Source: Sphingomonas_O antarctica (GTDB taxonomy: Bacteria; Pseudomonadota; Alphaproteobacteria; Sphingomonadales; Sphingomonadaceae). Taken from it: a DNA stretch of 64,000 nucleotides. The stretch is from positions 1-64,000 of the forward strand of contig NZ_CBCRXM010000013.1 in assembly GCF_965137005.1 (NCBI RefSeq), given 5' to 3'. Under the pieces are notes generated by a model. It saw only the letters and a list, made by a program, of their open reading frames with translations. It was not told the DNA's origin and ran no database searches. Made by a program: the position numbers and the translations under genes. Shown one piece after another: positions 7,414 to 17,438 of the stretch; within the stretch, counting starts at the first letter, position 1, and each line of letters opens with the position of its first letter.

Positions 7414-9225
7414 ATGGACACGCCAACCGTGGATTCGCCGGTCGAACCGGATATCAGCCACACCAATCCGGCATCGCAGGAAACCTGGTTCGGGCATCCG
7501 CGACAACTCGCCCGGCTGTTCACGACAGAGGCGATGGAGCGATTCGGCTATTACGGCATGCGCGCGTTGCTCACGCTGTATCTCGCGCAGCATTTCCTGT
7601 TTTCCGATACGACGACCACCGGACTGTATGGCGGGTTCACCGCGTTGGTGTATTTGACGCCGCTGATCGGCGGATTGATGGCCGACCGGTTCCTCGGCGC
7701 TAAACGCTCGGTCAAATTCGGTGCGATCCTGATGAGCCTCGGCTATCTGACGCTGTGCTTCGGCGGTCAGCCGGCCAAGCCGTTCGCGACGATCGACGGG
7801 GTCCGCAGCGAAATTACCAACCAAGGTACCGGTGAAGCGCGCAAGCAATTCGTCGCGGGTGCCGATGGCCAGCCGCTGCAGATCAAGGGCAATGACGACA
7901 AGTCGGTCTCGCTTCTGCGCGCGGATGGCAGCGAAGCGCGGCGCATTGCCGATGGCGGGTTCAAACCCGATGGCGAGCGCAACCCGACCAGCGTGTTCCT
8001 GCTGCTCATCGGCCTCGCCTTGGTCGTTATCGGCAACGGTTTCTTCAAACCCAACATCTCGACGATCGTCGGCTCGCTTTATGCGCAGGGCGACCGCCGC
8101 CGCGATGCGGGTTTCACCATCTTCTACATGGGCATCAACCTCGGCTCGCTGTTCTCCCAGATCCTGTGTCCGTTGCTCGCGGTCGGCATGGGCAGCTGGG
8201 GCGGCCTCGGCTGGTGGGCGGGGTTCGCGCTGGCGGCAGTCGGCATGCTGATTTCGTGGCTGCTGATCCAGTTCGACGGCGGCAAGCTCGACGGCTTCGG
8301 CGATCGTCCGGCCGATGCGCCGACCAATCGTGACTTCGTCATTTATATCGGCGCGGTGCTGGCGATCCCGGTCGTGTGGTTCCTGTTCACCAACTTGATG
8401 AGCTATGTCCGTCCCGCCGCCGGTTCGGGGATGATCGGCTATTTCATGACGCTGCCGATCATGGGCAAGATCATGTTCGGCACGTTCCTGATCAGCGTCC
8501 CGGGCATCCTGATCTGGTCGTACATCAAGGGGACCAAGCAGGAATTTCAGATGATGCTGGCGGCGATGGTGCTCATCACCTTCAACACCGTGTTCTGGAC
8601 GTTGTTCGAACAGGCGGGGTCGAGCCTGACGCTGTTTGCCGATCGCAACACCGACCTCAGCGTGTTCGGGCTGTTCTCGATCTCGGCGGGGCAAACCCAG
8701 TTTTTCAACGCCGCTTTCATCGTTCTCCTCGCGCCGCTCTTCTCGATCATGTGGAACGGCATGGCGCGGCGCGGGATCGAGCCGACCATTCCGATCAAGT
8801 TCGCCATCGCACTTATGGGCGTCGGCGCCGGCTTCTTGTTCCTCGTCTGGGGCGCGAGTTTTGCCGGTCCGGACTTCAAGGTCGGGCTGTGGTGGATCGC
8901 CGGACTTTATTTCGTCCATTCGGCGGCCGAATTGTGCATCTCGCCCGTCGGTCTCAGCATGATCACCAAGCTCAGCATCGCGCGCATCGTCGGGTTGATG
9001 ATGGGCGTGTGGTTCCTGTCGATCGCGGTGGCGCAATATGTCGCCGGGTTGGTGGCACAAGTCGCCAGTGTCGAGACTGTTGGCGGACAGGTGACCAATT
9101 TAAAGGTCAGCCTCGACACCTATGTCGGCGTGTTCACCACCATTGGTTGGGTCGCGGTTGCGATCGGGGTCGTGCTGTTTGTCCTCGCCTGGCCGCTGAA
9201 GCGGCTGATGCACGGAGTGAAGTGA
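7414..9225 (+). CDS. POT/PTR-family proton-coupled peptide transporter (MFS)
   Basis: A 603-residue inner-membrane protein. The POT signature FTTEAMERFGYYGMRALLTLYL near residue 35 includes the ExxERFxYYG motif for proton coupling, and GNGFFKPNISTIVGSLY is the second PTR signature. At least twelve hydrophobic helices are visible. A hydrophilic insert of about 70 residues (GQPAKPFATIDG to GERNPTS) lies between early helices, as seen in several proteobacterial POT proteins. The ATG at 7414 lies downstream of a GGGAG at 7397. Its stop codon overlaps the next gene's ATG, linking peptide uptake to the two hydrolase-like genes downstream. Confidence 0.93.
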   Translation: MDTPTVDSPVEPDISHTNPASQETWFGHPRQLARLFTTEAMERFGYYGMRALLTLYLAQHFLFSDTTTTGLYGGFTALVYLTPLIGGLMADRFLGAKRSVKFGAILMSLGYLTLCFGGQPAKPFATIDGVRSEITNQGTGEARKQFVAGADGQPLQIKGNDDKSVSLLRADGSEARRIADGGFKPDGERNPTSVFLLLIGLALVVIGNGFFKPNISTIVGSLYAQGDRRRDAGFTIFYMGINLGSLFSQILCPLLAVGMGSWGGLGWWAGFALAAVGMLISWLLIQFDGGKLDGFGDRPADAPTNRDFVIYIGAVLAIPVVWFLFTNLMSYVRPAAGSGMIGYFMTLPIMGKIMFGTFLISVPGILIWSYIKGTKQEFQMMLAAMVLITFNTVFWTLFEQAGSSLTLFADRNTDLSVFGLFSISAGQTQFFNAAFIVLLAPLFSIMWNGMARRGIEPTIPIKFAIALMGVGAGFLFLVWGASFAGPDFKVGLWWIAGLYFVHSAAELCISPVGLSMITKLSIARIVGLMMGVWFLSIAVAQYVAGLVAQVASVETVGGQVTNLKVSLDTYVGVFTTIGWVAVAIGVVLFVLAWPLKRLMHGVK

Positions 9226-10616
9226 TGCGGTTAGCCTGGGCCCTTATTCCTGCCATCGCGCTGGCGGGTTGCGCGACCAACGAACATCCCAAAACGGCGT
9301 CGGCGTCCACGCCATCAAAGCCGTTCGACTGGAACCCCGACCCGTTTCCGTCGACCTACAAGCCGTATCCGTCGCGCCCCACGATCGTGCGCAATGCGAC
9401 GATCTATGATGGCGAAGGTGGACGGATCGAGCATGGCTCGGTGGTTATGGCCGATGGCAAGATCGTCGCCATCGGCGGCGCCGACCTCGCGGCGCCGGCG
9501 GGGGCGGATGTCGTCGACGGCACCGGCAAATGGGTGACGCCCGGGATCATCGACATCCATTCGCACCTTGGCGACTATCCTTCACCCGGGGTCGAAGCGA
9601 ATTCGGACGGGAATGAAGCCACCGGTCCGGTGACGTCGCAGGTCTGGGCCGAACACAGCGTCTGGCCGCAGGACCCGGGGTTCAGCCGCGCGCTGGTCAA
9701 TGGCGGGGTCACGACGCTCGAAATCCTGCCGGGCTCGGCCAATCTGTTCGGCGGCCGGTCGGTGGTCGTGAAGAACGTCTATGCCCGCACGCAGCAGGGG
9801 ATGAAGTTTCCCGGCGCGCCTTACGGCCTGAAAATGGCGTGCGGCGAGAATCCGAAGCGCGTTTATGGCAGCCGCAACCAGATGCCGTCGACGCGCATGG
9901 GCAATATCGCGGTCGACCGGCAAACCTGGGCCAAGGCGGTCGAATATAAGCGCAAGCGCGAAAAGGACCCGCTGGGCACCCCGCGCGACTTGCAGATGGA
10001 TACGCTGGCCGCAGTGCTCGACGGCAAGATCCTGGTCCAGAACCACTGTTATCGCGCCGACGAAATGGCCAATGTGATCGATATGTCGAAGGAATTCGGC
10101 TATCATGTCAGTGCGTTCCACCACGCGGTAGAGGCTTACAAGATCGCCGATCTGCTCAAGGCCAACGGCATTTGCGCGGCGATGTGGGCGGATTGGTGGG
10201 GTTTCAAGATGGAGTCCTATGACGCCATCGACGAGAATTTGCCGCTGGTTCACGCCGCGGGTGCGTGTGCGATTACGCATTCGGACGATCCCAACGGCAT
10301 CCAGCGGCTGAATCAGGAAACTGCCAAGGCGCTGGCGCATGGCCGTCGCGCGGGCATCCAGATCGCCGATGAGGTCGCGTGGACGTGGATGGCGATCAAC
10401 CCGGCCAAAGCGCTGGGCATTGCCGACAAGGCTGGCAGCTTGAAGCCCGGCAAGATGGCCGACGTCGTGCTGTGGAACGGCAATCCGTTGAGCGTTTACA
10501 CCCGCCCCGAACATATCTGGATCGATGGTGCGACGATGTACGATGCCGACAATCCGCGGATGCGCCCGGTGAGCGATTTCGAGCTGGGCCAGACCGGTGA
10601 AGGAGACACGAAGTGA
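9225..10616 (+). CDS. amidohydrolase-family lipoprotein, metal-binding site intact
   Basis: 463 residues. The N-terminus MRLAWALIPAIALAGCATN carries a lipobox (LAGC), so it is probably membrane-anchored in the periplasm. The amidohydrolase fold is shown by GKWVTPGIIDIHSHLGD (HxH metal motif), NHCYRADE, SAFHHAVEAYK and THSDDPN, resembling the imidazolonepropionase-like group. The start at 9225 overlaps the POT stop (TGATG). Co-location with a peptide transporter suggests hydrolysis of amide or cyclic peptide compounds. Substrate is not predictable. Confidence 0.87.
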   Translation: MRLAWALIPAIALAGCATNEHPKTASASTPSKPFDWNPDPFPSTYKPYPSRPTIVRNATIYDGEGGRIEHGSVVMADGKIVAIGGADLAAPAGADVVDGTGKWVTPGIIDIHSHLGDYPSPGVEANSDGNEATGPVTSQVWAEHSVWPQDPGFSRALVNGGVTTLEILPGSANLFGGRSVVVKNVYARTQQGMKFPGAPYGLKMACGENPKRVYGSRNQMPSTRMGNIAVDRQTWAKAVEYKRKREKDPLGTPRDLQMDTLAAVLDGKILVQNHCYRADEMANVIDMSKEFGYHVSAFHHAVEAYKIADLLKANGICAAMWADWWGFKMESYDAIDENLPLVHAAGACAITHSDDPNGIQRLNQETAKALAHGRRAGIQIADEVAWTWMAINPAKALGIADKAGSLKPGKMADVVLWNGNPLSVYTRPEHIWIDGATMYDADNPRMRPVSDFELGQTGEGDTK

Positions 10617-11899
10617 AGCGGCTCCTGCTCGCCACTGCGGCGCTTTTCGCCGCACCGCTCCACGCCGAAACTGTTGCGATAACCGGCGCAACGATTGCCA
10701 CGGGTGAGGAAGTCGCGCCGTCGCAAGGCAATGTCGTGATCCGCGACGGCCGCGTCGTTGGTATCGGCAATGTCGCCGTCCCCGCCGGAGCCCGCATCAT
10801 CGACGGCACCGGCAAATGGGTTTCGCCGGGCATCGTCGCGGGCTTCACGCGGCTCGGGCTGGTCGGAGTCGATGCGGTCGACGAGACCAACGATGCGTCG
10901 GCGCGCACGTCACCCTTTTCCGCGAGCCTCGACGTATCGACCGCGATCAACCCGCGCGTCCCCGCTATTGCGGTCAGCCGCGCGGCAGGCGTCACCCGCG
11001 CGATCGTCGCGCCCGAAGCCGCAAGCGCGATGTTCGCCGGACAAGGCGCCTTGATCGATACCGCCAGCCGCACCGACATCGTCGACAAGGCCCGCGCATT
11101 CCAGTTCGTCGAGTTTGGCGAAAACGGCGCGCGCCGCGCGGGTGGCAGCCGCACCGCCGCGCAGGCATGGTTCCGCAACGCCCTCGAACAGGCACGCAGT
11201 TTCGCGCGCAACCCGGCGAGCTATGACGGCAATTCGAAGGACGCGCTGCTCAACCGCAGCGATGCCGCCGCATTGGTGCCGGTGATCGAGGGGCGGCAGC
11301 CGCTTTACGTCCATGTCGAGAGCGGGCCGGATATCCTCCAGATGCTGTCGCTCAAGCGGGAGTTTCGGGCGCTGAAGCTGGTCCTTGTCGGGGTCAGCGA
11401 AGGATGGACCGTCGCGCGTGAAATAGCGGCGGCTGGCGTGCCGGTGATCGCCAGCCCGACCAACGATCTGCCCGCGTCGTTCGAAGCGCTGGCCGCGACC
11501 CAGTCCAATGTCGGTCGCCTGCGTGCGGCGGGCGTCGAAGTCGCCATCGGCATGATCGACGACGACGATGCACGCCAGGCGCAGCTCAGCATGCAGCGGG
11601 CGGGCAATCTGGTCGCGCTGTCGAAAGTGCCGGGCGCGACCGGGCTCAATTGGGGTCAGGCATTCGCCACGATCACGAGCGTTCCCGCGCGCATCGCGGG
11701 CATGACCGATGTCGGCACGCTCAAGCCCGGCGCGCGCGACGTGGTGATGTGGTCGGGCGATCCGCTCGAGCTATCGACGCTGGCCGAACGCGTGTGGATC
11801 GACGGCGTCGAGCAGCCGATGGAAACGCGCCAGTCGCGCTTGCTGAAGCGCTATCTGACGCCACAGGAAGGTGCGATGCCAAAGGCTTACGACCGCTAG
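10613..11899 (+). CDS. amidohydrolase-family paralogue lacking the HxH motif
   Basis: 428 residues with a signal peptide (MKRLLLATAALFAAPLHA) and the same fold as its upstream neighbour; the GTG start overlaps that gene's stop by 4 bases. At the position equivalent to PGIIDIHSHLGD it reads PGIVAGFTRLGLVG, so both histidines of the metal HxH motif are gone, and the later histidine motifs are also altered (LVGVSEGW and MIDDDDAR in place of FHHAVEA and THSDDP). It may be a non-catalytic partner of the upstream protein or use a different metal geometry. The tandem arrangement suggests the two form a complex. Confidence 0.84.
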   Translation: MKRLLLATAALFAAPLHAETVAITGATIATGEEVAPSQGNVVIRDGRVVGIGNVAVPAGARIIDGTGKWVSPGIVAGFTRLGLVGVDAVDETNDASARTSPFSASLDVSTAINPRVPAIAVSRAAGVTRAIVAPEAASAMFAGQGALIDTASRTDIVDKARAFQFVEFGENGARRAGGSRTAAQAWFRNALEQARSFARNPASYDGNSKDALLNRSDAAALVPVIEGRQPLYVHVESGPDILQMLSLKREFRALKLVLVGVSEGWTVAREIAAAGVPVIASPTNDLPASFEALAATQSNVGRLRAAGVEVAIGMIDDDDARQAQLSMQRAGNLVALSKVPGATGLNWGQAFATITSVPARIAGMTDVGTLKPGARDVVMWSGDPLELSTLAERVWIDGVEQPMETRQSRLLKRYLTPQEGAMPKAYDR

Positions 11900-11910
11900 G
11901 CGGACCAAAA

Positions 11911-11997
11911 CTCGTCACCCTGACGAAAGTCAGGGTCCATTCGCCCTCTGCCCTGATCGAGAGCGAATGGACCCCGGATCAAGTCCGGGGTGACGAG
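11911..11997. repeat. REP-like palindromic doublet B
   Basis: The outer arms CTCGTCACCC...GGGTCCATTCGC and GCGAATGGACCCC...GGGGTGACGAG are complementary, and each arm has its own inner hairpin (CCTGAC-GAAA-GTCAGG, and CCCCGGATCAAGTCCGGGG). It lies 12 bases after the second amidohydrolase stop, where it could serve as a 3' structure. It belongs to the same family as the doublets at 114, 50777 and 53377. Confidence 0.75.
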
Positions 11998-12053
11998 GGC
12001 TTCGGCCTTGACCGCGCCCATGACTTGGCCCCTACTCTCGCCAGGAGAGACCA

Positions 12054-12722
12054 ATGCTCAATTTGATCCTCGCACTCGCCGCGTTCGTCGGCACGCATTT
12101 CGCCATGTCGCATCCGTTGCGTGCGCCCCTCGTCGCGCGACTGGGGGCAGGTGGCTTTCTCGGCCTTTACTCGCTGGTCGCGGCGCTGACGCTTGGTTGG
12201 GCGGCGGTCGCCTTTCGCGCCGCACCCTATGGCGATCCGTTATGGGCCGCGTCCGACGCCCTGTGGTGGGTCTCGACCGTCGTCATGTTGCTCGCCGCGA
12301 TCCTGCTGGTCGGCAGTTTCTTCGGTAACCCTGCCTTGCCCGGCCCGCAGAGCACGGCGCCCATTCCTGCCGCGCGCGGCGTATTCGCCATCACCCGCCA
12401 CCCGATGATGTGGAGCTTCGCGCTGTGGAGCCTTGCGCACGCGCTGGTCAGCCCGCGCCCCGCCGTGCTGGCATTGAGCGGCGCGATTGCCGTTCTTGCG
12501 CTCGTTGGCGCTAACCTGCAGGACGGCAAGAAGGCCGGACTGCACGGCGAACGCTGGCGAGACTGGACCGGGCGGACCAGCTTCGTACCTTATGGTCGTG
12601 GCTGGGCCTGGCCGGGGCTGGTCGCCAGCGTCGGCGGCGTCGCATTATGGCTGGTCGCGACATGGGTGCACCCGTTGCTGGGTGCGCCGGCCGCCGGGAT
12701 CTGGCGCTGGCTTAGCGCCTGA
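12054..12722 (+). CDS. NnrU-family integral membrane protein
   Basis: A 222-residue membrane protein with about six hydrophobic helices. The N-terminal LILALAAFVGTHFAMSH and the ITRHPMMWSFALWSLAHALVSP segment match the NnrU family, related to NnrU of denitrifiers and to isoprenylcysteine methyltransferase-like membrane folds. Despite the name, no nitrite or nitric oxide reductase gene is in the window, so involvement in denitrification is not supported. AGGAGAG lies just before the ATG. Its 3' end overlaps the convergent aldo/keto reductase by 11 bases. Confidence 0.85.
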   Translation: MLNLILALAAFVGTHFAMSHPLRAPLVARLGAGGFLGLYSLVAALTLGWAAVAFRAAPYGDPLWAASDALWWVSTVVMLLAAILLVGSFFGNPALPGPQSTAPIPAARGVFAITRHPMMWSFALWSLAHALVSPRPAVLALSGAIAVLALVGANLQDGKKAGLHGERWRDWTGRTSFVPYGRGWAWPGLVASVGGVALWLVATWVHPLLGAPAAGIWRWLSA

Positions 12723-13710
12723 CCGTCGCCATGCCGCGCGCATTATAGCGGTCACCCGACGTCCCGCCGCGCGGGCTGGCGGTATCGAGCGCGGCGAGAT
12801 CGTCGGCGGTCAGTTTGACGTCCGCCGCACCGACCGAATCCTCCATCGTGGCGCGGCGTTTGACTCCCGGGATCGGCACGATGCCATCGCCCTGCGCCAG
12901 CAACCACGCCAGCGCGACCTGCGCCTTCGACGCTCCGTGTTTGTCGGCAACCGCGCCGATCGCATCGACGACCTTCAGATTCTTCGGCAGGTTTTCCGCC
13001 GAATAGCGCGGGTCGTTGCGGCGCCAGTCGTCGGCAGGGAGGTCGTCGAGGCTGGTGATCCCGCCCGCAAGGAAACCACGACCGAGCGGCGAATAGGGCA
13101 CGAAGCCAATGCCGTTCTCGCGGCAGATGTCCAAGATCTCGTCCTCGACGTCGCGTTCCCACAGCGAATATTCGCTTTGTAGTGCGGTGATCGGCGCGGC
13201 CTTGGCGGCGCGGCGCAGCGTGTCGGGGCCGGCTTCGGACAAGGCGATGTGGCGGACCTTGCCTTCCTTTACGAGCTCCATCATCCCGCCGACCGTTTCC
13301 TCGATGGGGACGTTCGGATCGACGCGGTGCTGATAGAACAGGTCGATCGTGTCGATGCCGAGACGTTTGAGCGACCCTTCCACCGATGCCCGGGCATTGG
13401 CCGGTGACCCGTCAACCCCGGTGATCTGATTACCATCGAATTTGAAACCGAATTTCGTGGCGATAATCAATCCGTCGCGCTTGCCCGCGATTGCCCGGCC
13501 GACCAGTTCTTCATTGGCGAACGGGCCATAGATTTGCGCGGTGTCGAAGAACGTCACGCCCAGGTCGATGGCGCGGTGGATCGTCGCAGTGGCCTCTCCG
13601 ACATCGGCATGTGCGCCGTAGGTGATGTTCCCGCCCGCCTCGATCATCGGCATGCAGCCGATGCCGATGGCCGACACGGTCAACCCGTTGCCGAGTTCGC
13701 GATACTTCAT
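12712..13710 (-). CDS. aldo/keto reductase
   Basis: A 332-residue NADPH-dependent oxidoreductase of the TIM-barrel AKR superfamily. It has the catalytic aspartate/tyrosine region FFDTAQIYGPFANEE, the lysine in IIATKFGF, the histidine in DLFYQHRVD and the cofactor segment PIPGVKRRATMEDSVGA. It reduces carbonyl compounds; substrate unknown. The start at 13710 is right for the family; the in-frame upstream extension is shadow sequence over the symporter gene. It overlaps the upstream symporter gene by 4 bases. Confidence 0.92.
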   Translation of the reverse strand: MKYRELGNGLTVSAIGIGCMPMIEAGGNITYGAHADVGEATATIHRAIDLGVTFFDTAQIYGPFANEELVGRAIAGKRDGLIIATKFGFKFDGNQITGVDGSPANARASVEGSLKRLGIDTIDLFYQHRVDPNVPIEETVGGMMELVKEGKVRHIALSEAGPDTLRRAAKAAPITALQSEYSLWERDVEDEILDICRENGIGFVPYSPLGRGFLAGGITSLDDLPADDWRRNDPRYSAENLPKNLKVVDAIGAVADKHGASKAQVALAWLLAQGDGIVPIPGVKRRATMEDSVGAADVKLTADDLAALDTASPRGGTSGDRYNARGMATVRR

Positions 13711-14948
13711 GCTGCTTCTCCCATCGTCCTGGTTTGCCGGGCGACTGCGCCCGTCACCGCCACGTCCCACATGACATTGCCCAATGTCCGGAAGATGTCG
13801 GGTAAGGTCTCGACAGCGATCAACAACGCCAGCGGTTCCACCGGCACCCCGAGAATGAGGCAGAGCGGACCGATCGAGGTGACGAAGCTGACTTGCCCGG
13901 GCAAGCTGACCGCGCCCATCGAGGTCAGTACCGCGGCGAAAATCGCCACGGCATATTGTGCCGCCGTCAGGTGAACCCCGAACCAGTTGGCGACGTAAAG
14001 CGCGACGGCGAGGTTCATCGCCGGGCCCGTCGCCCGCAGCAAGGCCACCGCCATCGGCAAGGTGATTTCGGCGGTCGCCGGCTGCACGCCCAGCCCTTGC
14101 GATTTGTTGAGCATGATCGGCAGACAGGCAAGCGAACTCTGCGTCGAGATCGCCAGCGCCTGGACCGGCGCAATGGCCTTTACATAATCGCCGAACCGCC
14201 AGCGCGCGGCAAACACCGCGACCAGATAGGCGATCAGCGATATGACGATCCCGACGCTCGCGACCGTGGCGACATAGTGGAACAGCGCCCCAAGCGCGGC
14301 CAGACCGCTGCGCGCGCCGACGACGAACGCCAGCGCGAACACGCCGATCGGCGCGAGGCGCAACACCCAGTCGATGACGATGACCATCGCATCGGCGATG
14401 GCCGAGAAGAACCGCGACAACAGGGCGCGCGGCTCGGCCGGCAAGCGGGTGATCGCAAAGGCGAAGACCAGCGTGAACACCAACAGCGGCAGGATCGCAT
14501 CGCTGGTTGCCGCCGCGAGCGGATTGGTCGGAACGATCGATTTGACGAAATCCACGAATGGCGGCGGCGGCGTAACCGTGCCCGTGGTGGTCAATGCGCC
14601 CTTCAGCGCATCCGCCGCCGCGACCGGCATCGGCACCAGCGCCAGGAATGTCGGCATCAACACCGCCCCGAGGATCGCGCTGAAACTCATGACGCAGACG
14701 ATCCAGAGCATCGCCCGGCCGGCGACTGCACCCGCGCGCGCGGCTTCTGCAGTCTGGGCGATGCCCGTGATCAGCAGGGCGACCACCAGCGGCACGATCG
14801 TCATGCGCAGCCCGTTGAGCCACAAGGCGCCAACGGGATCGGCGATGTTGGCCGCGCCGGTCGCAAATCCGGGCGCGAACGAACTGGCAAGCAGGCCCAG
14901 GCCCAGACCGATAATGAGCGCGACGAGGATGCGGGTGGCGTTGGACAT
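13707..14948 (-). CDS. dicarboxylate/amino acid:cation symporter (DAACS family)
   Basis: A 413-residue inner-membrane secondary transporter of the GltP/DctA family that imports C4-dicarboxylates or acidic amino acids with Na+ or H+. Visible family features are LNGLRMTIVPLVVALLITGI in the N-terminal part, the serine-rich hairpin region AISTQSSLACLP, and PLGVTINLDG-like substitutions near PATAEITLPMAVALLRATG. The last differs from the canonical DctA sequence, so specificity is uncertain. The ATG at 14948 begins directly before the first hydrophobic helix. It is divergent from glmM. Confidence 0.9.
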   Translation of the reverse strand: MSNATRILVALIIGLGLGLLASSFAPGFATGAANIADPVGALWLNGLRMTIVPLVVALLITGIAQTAEAARAGAVAGRAMLWIVCVMSFSAILGAVLMPTFLALVPMPVAAADALKGALTTTGTVTPPPPFVDFVKSIVPTNPLAAATSDAILPLLVFTLVFAFAITRLPAEPRALLSRFFSAIADAMVIVIDWVLRLAPIGVFALAFVVGARSGLAALGALFHYVATVASVGIVISLIAYLVAVFAARWRFGDYVKAIAPVQALAISTQSSLACLPIMLNKSQGLGVQPATAEITLPMAVALLRATGPAMNLAVALYVANWFGVHLTAAQYAVAIFAAVLTSMGAVSLPGQVSFVTSIGPLCLILGVPVEPLALLIAVETLPDIFRTLGNVMWDVAVTGAVARQTRTMGEAA

Positions 14949-15026
14949 AATCGCTTTGCTAAGCGTCTCGGCTTCGCCGTGGAAGTGGAATAGATCGGTG
15001 ACGACGGCGACGAGGAGGAGAATAGC

Positions 15027-16370
<1,344 letters not shown>

Positions 16371-16640
16371 CAGCCGTTCACGTCCGTTTCGGCGGTAACC
16401 ATGAATCGCGGTCGATTTAAGAGTCGAAACAGGCTATAAGCCTCGAATTCTAGGGGATTTAGCAGTCGAGGCAGCGGTTCGTTACGGTCAATTGTACCGC
16501 AATGAGACACGTTTTCGCCAAATTGCGCATCATTGTGGTTCTACGGGGGAACTTTCATCCCATGTGAACCATTACACTCTTATAACAAAACTAATGCAGG
16601 CAAAGGTTTATCGCCGGAGCCGCCTCGGGATTGCAAATAC

Positions 16641-17189
16641 ATGTTGAAACAGCTCGCGGCTTCGCATTTTGCGAAGACCCTCGCCCTGTGCGTTTGCCCG
16701 ATCGTGACCGCAGGGGTGGTCGCGGTCAAGGAACCGCACGTTCGGCGGATGATCCACAAGGCGACGGGCTCTGCTCCCGAAAAGGTCGGGCGTCATAGGG
16801 CAGCGCTGTCTGCTGTCTCGCTTCCGCCGTGCACGCCGGTCGGGCCATTTGCGACCTTGCCGCGTGTGTCAGCCGCGCTTCCTGCTGCCGTTGGACTTCC
16901 TGGCGAAGGCGCCCAATTGACCCCCACGGCGGCATCCGCGCCGGAAGCGGTGGGCAGCGCGTTCAACCCTGGCTTTGGCTCGCCGGGCGGATTCGTATTC
17001 AACCCGAGCGGCCCGTCCGGCGGCGGCGGGGTTATTCCTCCGACGTTTCCCGGTGGCGGCACGTCTCCGACGAGCCCGGTATCGGGTGTGCCCGAGCCCG
17101 AAACATGGGTCCAGATCTTGGCTGGCCTCGGCCTCGCCGGCGCTGGGATCCGCGTGCTCCGCGCCCGTAAAGAACTGGCCAAAGCCTGA
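16641..17189 (+). CDS. exported protein with PEP-CTERM-like sorting signal
   Basis: 182 residues. An N-terminal hydrophobic segment (FAKTLALCVCPIVTAGVVAV) is followed by a proline-, glycine- and serine-rich middle of low complexity, and the C-terminus is VPEPETWVQILAGLGLAGAG then RVLRARK. This is the three-part signal recognised by exosortase systems (PEP motif, hydrophobic helix, basic tail), in a variant form with PEPETW. The body has no recognisable domain and two cysteines near residue 60 at most. About 270 bases upstream hold no gene. No exosortase is in the window. Confidence 0.72.
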   Translation: MLKQLAASHFAKTLALCVCPIVTAGVVAVKEPHVRRMIHKATGSAPEKVGRHRAALSAVSLPPCTPVGPFATLPRVSAALPAAVGLPGEGAQLTPTAASAPEAVGSAFNPGFGSPGGFVFNPSGPSGGGGVIPPTFPGGGTSPTSPVSGVPEPETWVQILAGLGLAGAGIRVLRARKELAKA

Positions 17190-17225
17190 CTTTCATCCGC
17201 GCGGCGCGCTCGCTATGGCGGCGCG

Positions 17226-17438
17226 ATGCTGGAAATGCGTCCCGATTGCGAGTTGTGCGGTCGCGACCTTTTGCCCGGCGATGATGCGTTGATCTGCTCG
17301 TTCGAATGCACGTTCTGCACCGGTCACGCTCTGACCGCCTGCCCGAACTGTGGCGGCGATCTGCAGCGACGGCCGACGCGCCCGGAACCCATGCTAACCA
17401 AATATCCAGCTTCTGTGGTGCGTAAGTACGCCGCATGA
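17226..17438 (+). CDS. DUF1272 small zinc-ribbon-like protein
   Basis: A 70-residue protein with eight cysteines in pairs: CELC, CSFECTFC and CPNCGG. This pattern and the MLEMRPDCELCGRDLLP start match DUF1272, a conserved small putative metal-binding family of unknown function. It overlaps the following thiD gene by 4 bases, so translation is coupled. Function is not known and none is proposed. Confidence 0.83.
   Translation: MLEMRPDCELCGRDLLPGDDALICSFECTFCTGHALTACPNCGGDLQRRPTRPEPMLTKYPASVVRKYAA

Noticed and set aside
7405..9060. Long minus-strand frame opposite the POT transporter
   Set aside because: Histidine/glutamate/arginine-rich mirror frame without a family match.
12712..14823. A 703-codon open frame covering the aldo/keto reductase and extending over the symporter
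   Set aside because: The part beyond 13710 is arginine- and glycine-rich shadow sequence of the symporter gene, and the family start is at 13710.
16371..16640. Possible riboswitch (cyclic-di-GMP type) before the PEP-CTERM-like gene
   Set aside because: A few bases resemble the conserved GCAAAG core but the paired helices are not convincing and the gene is not a typical target.
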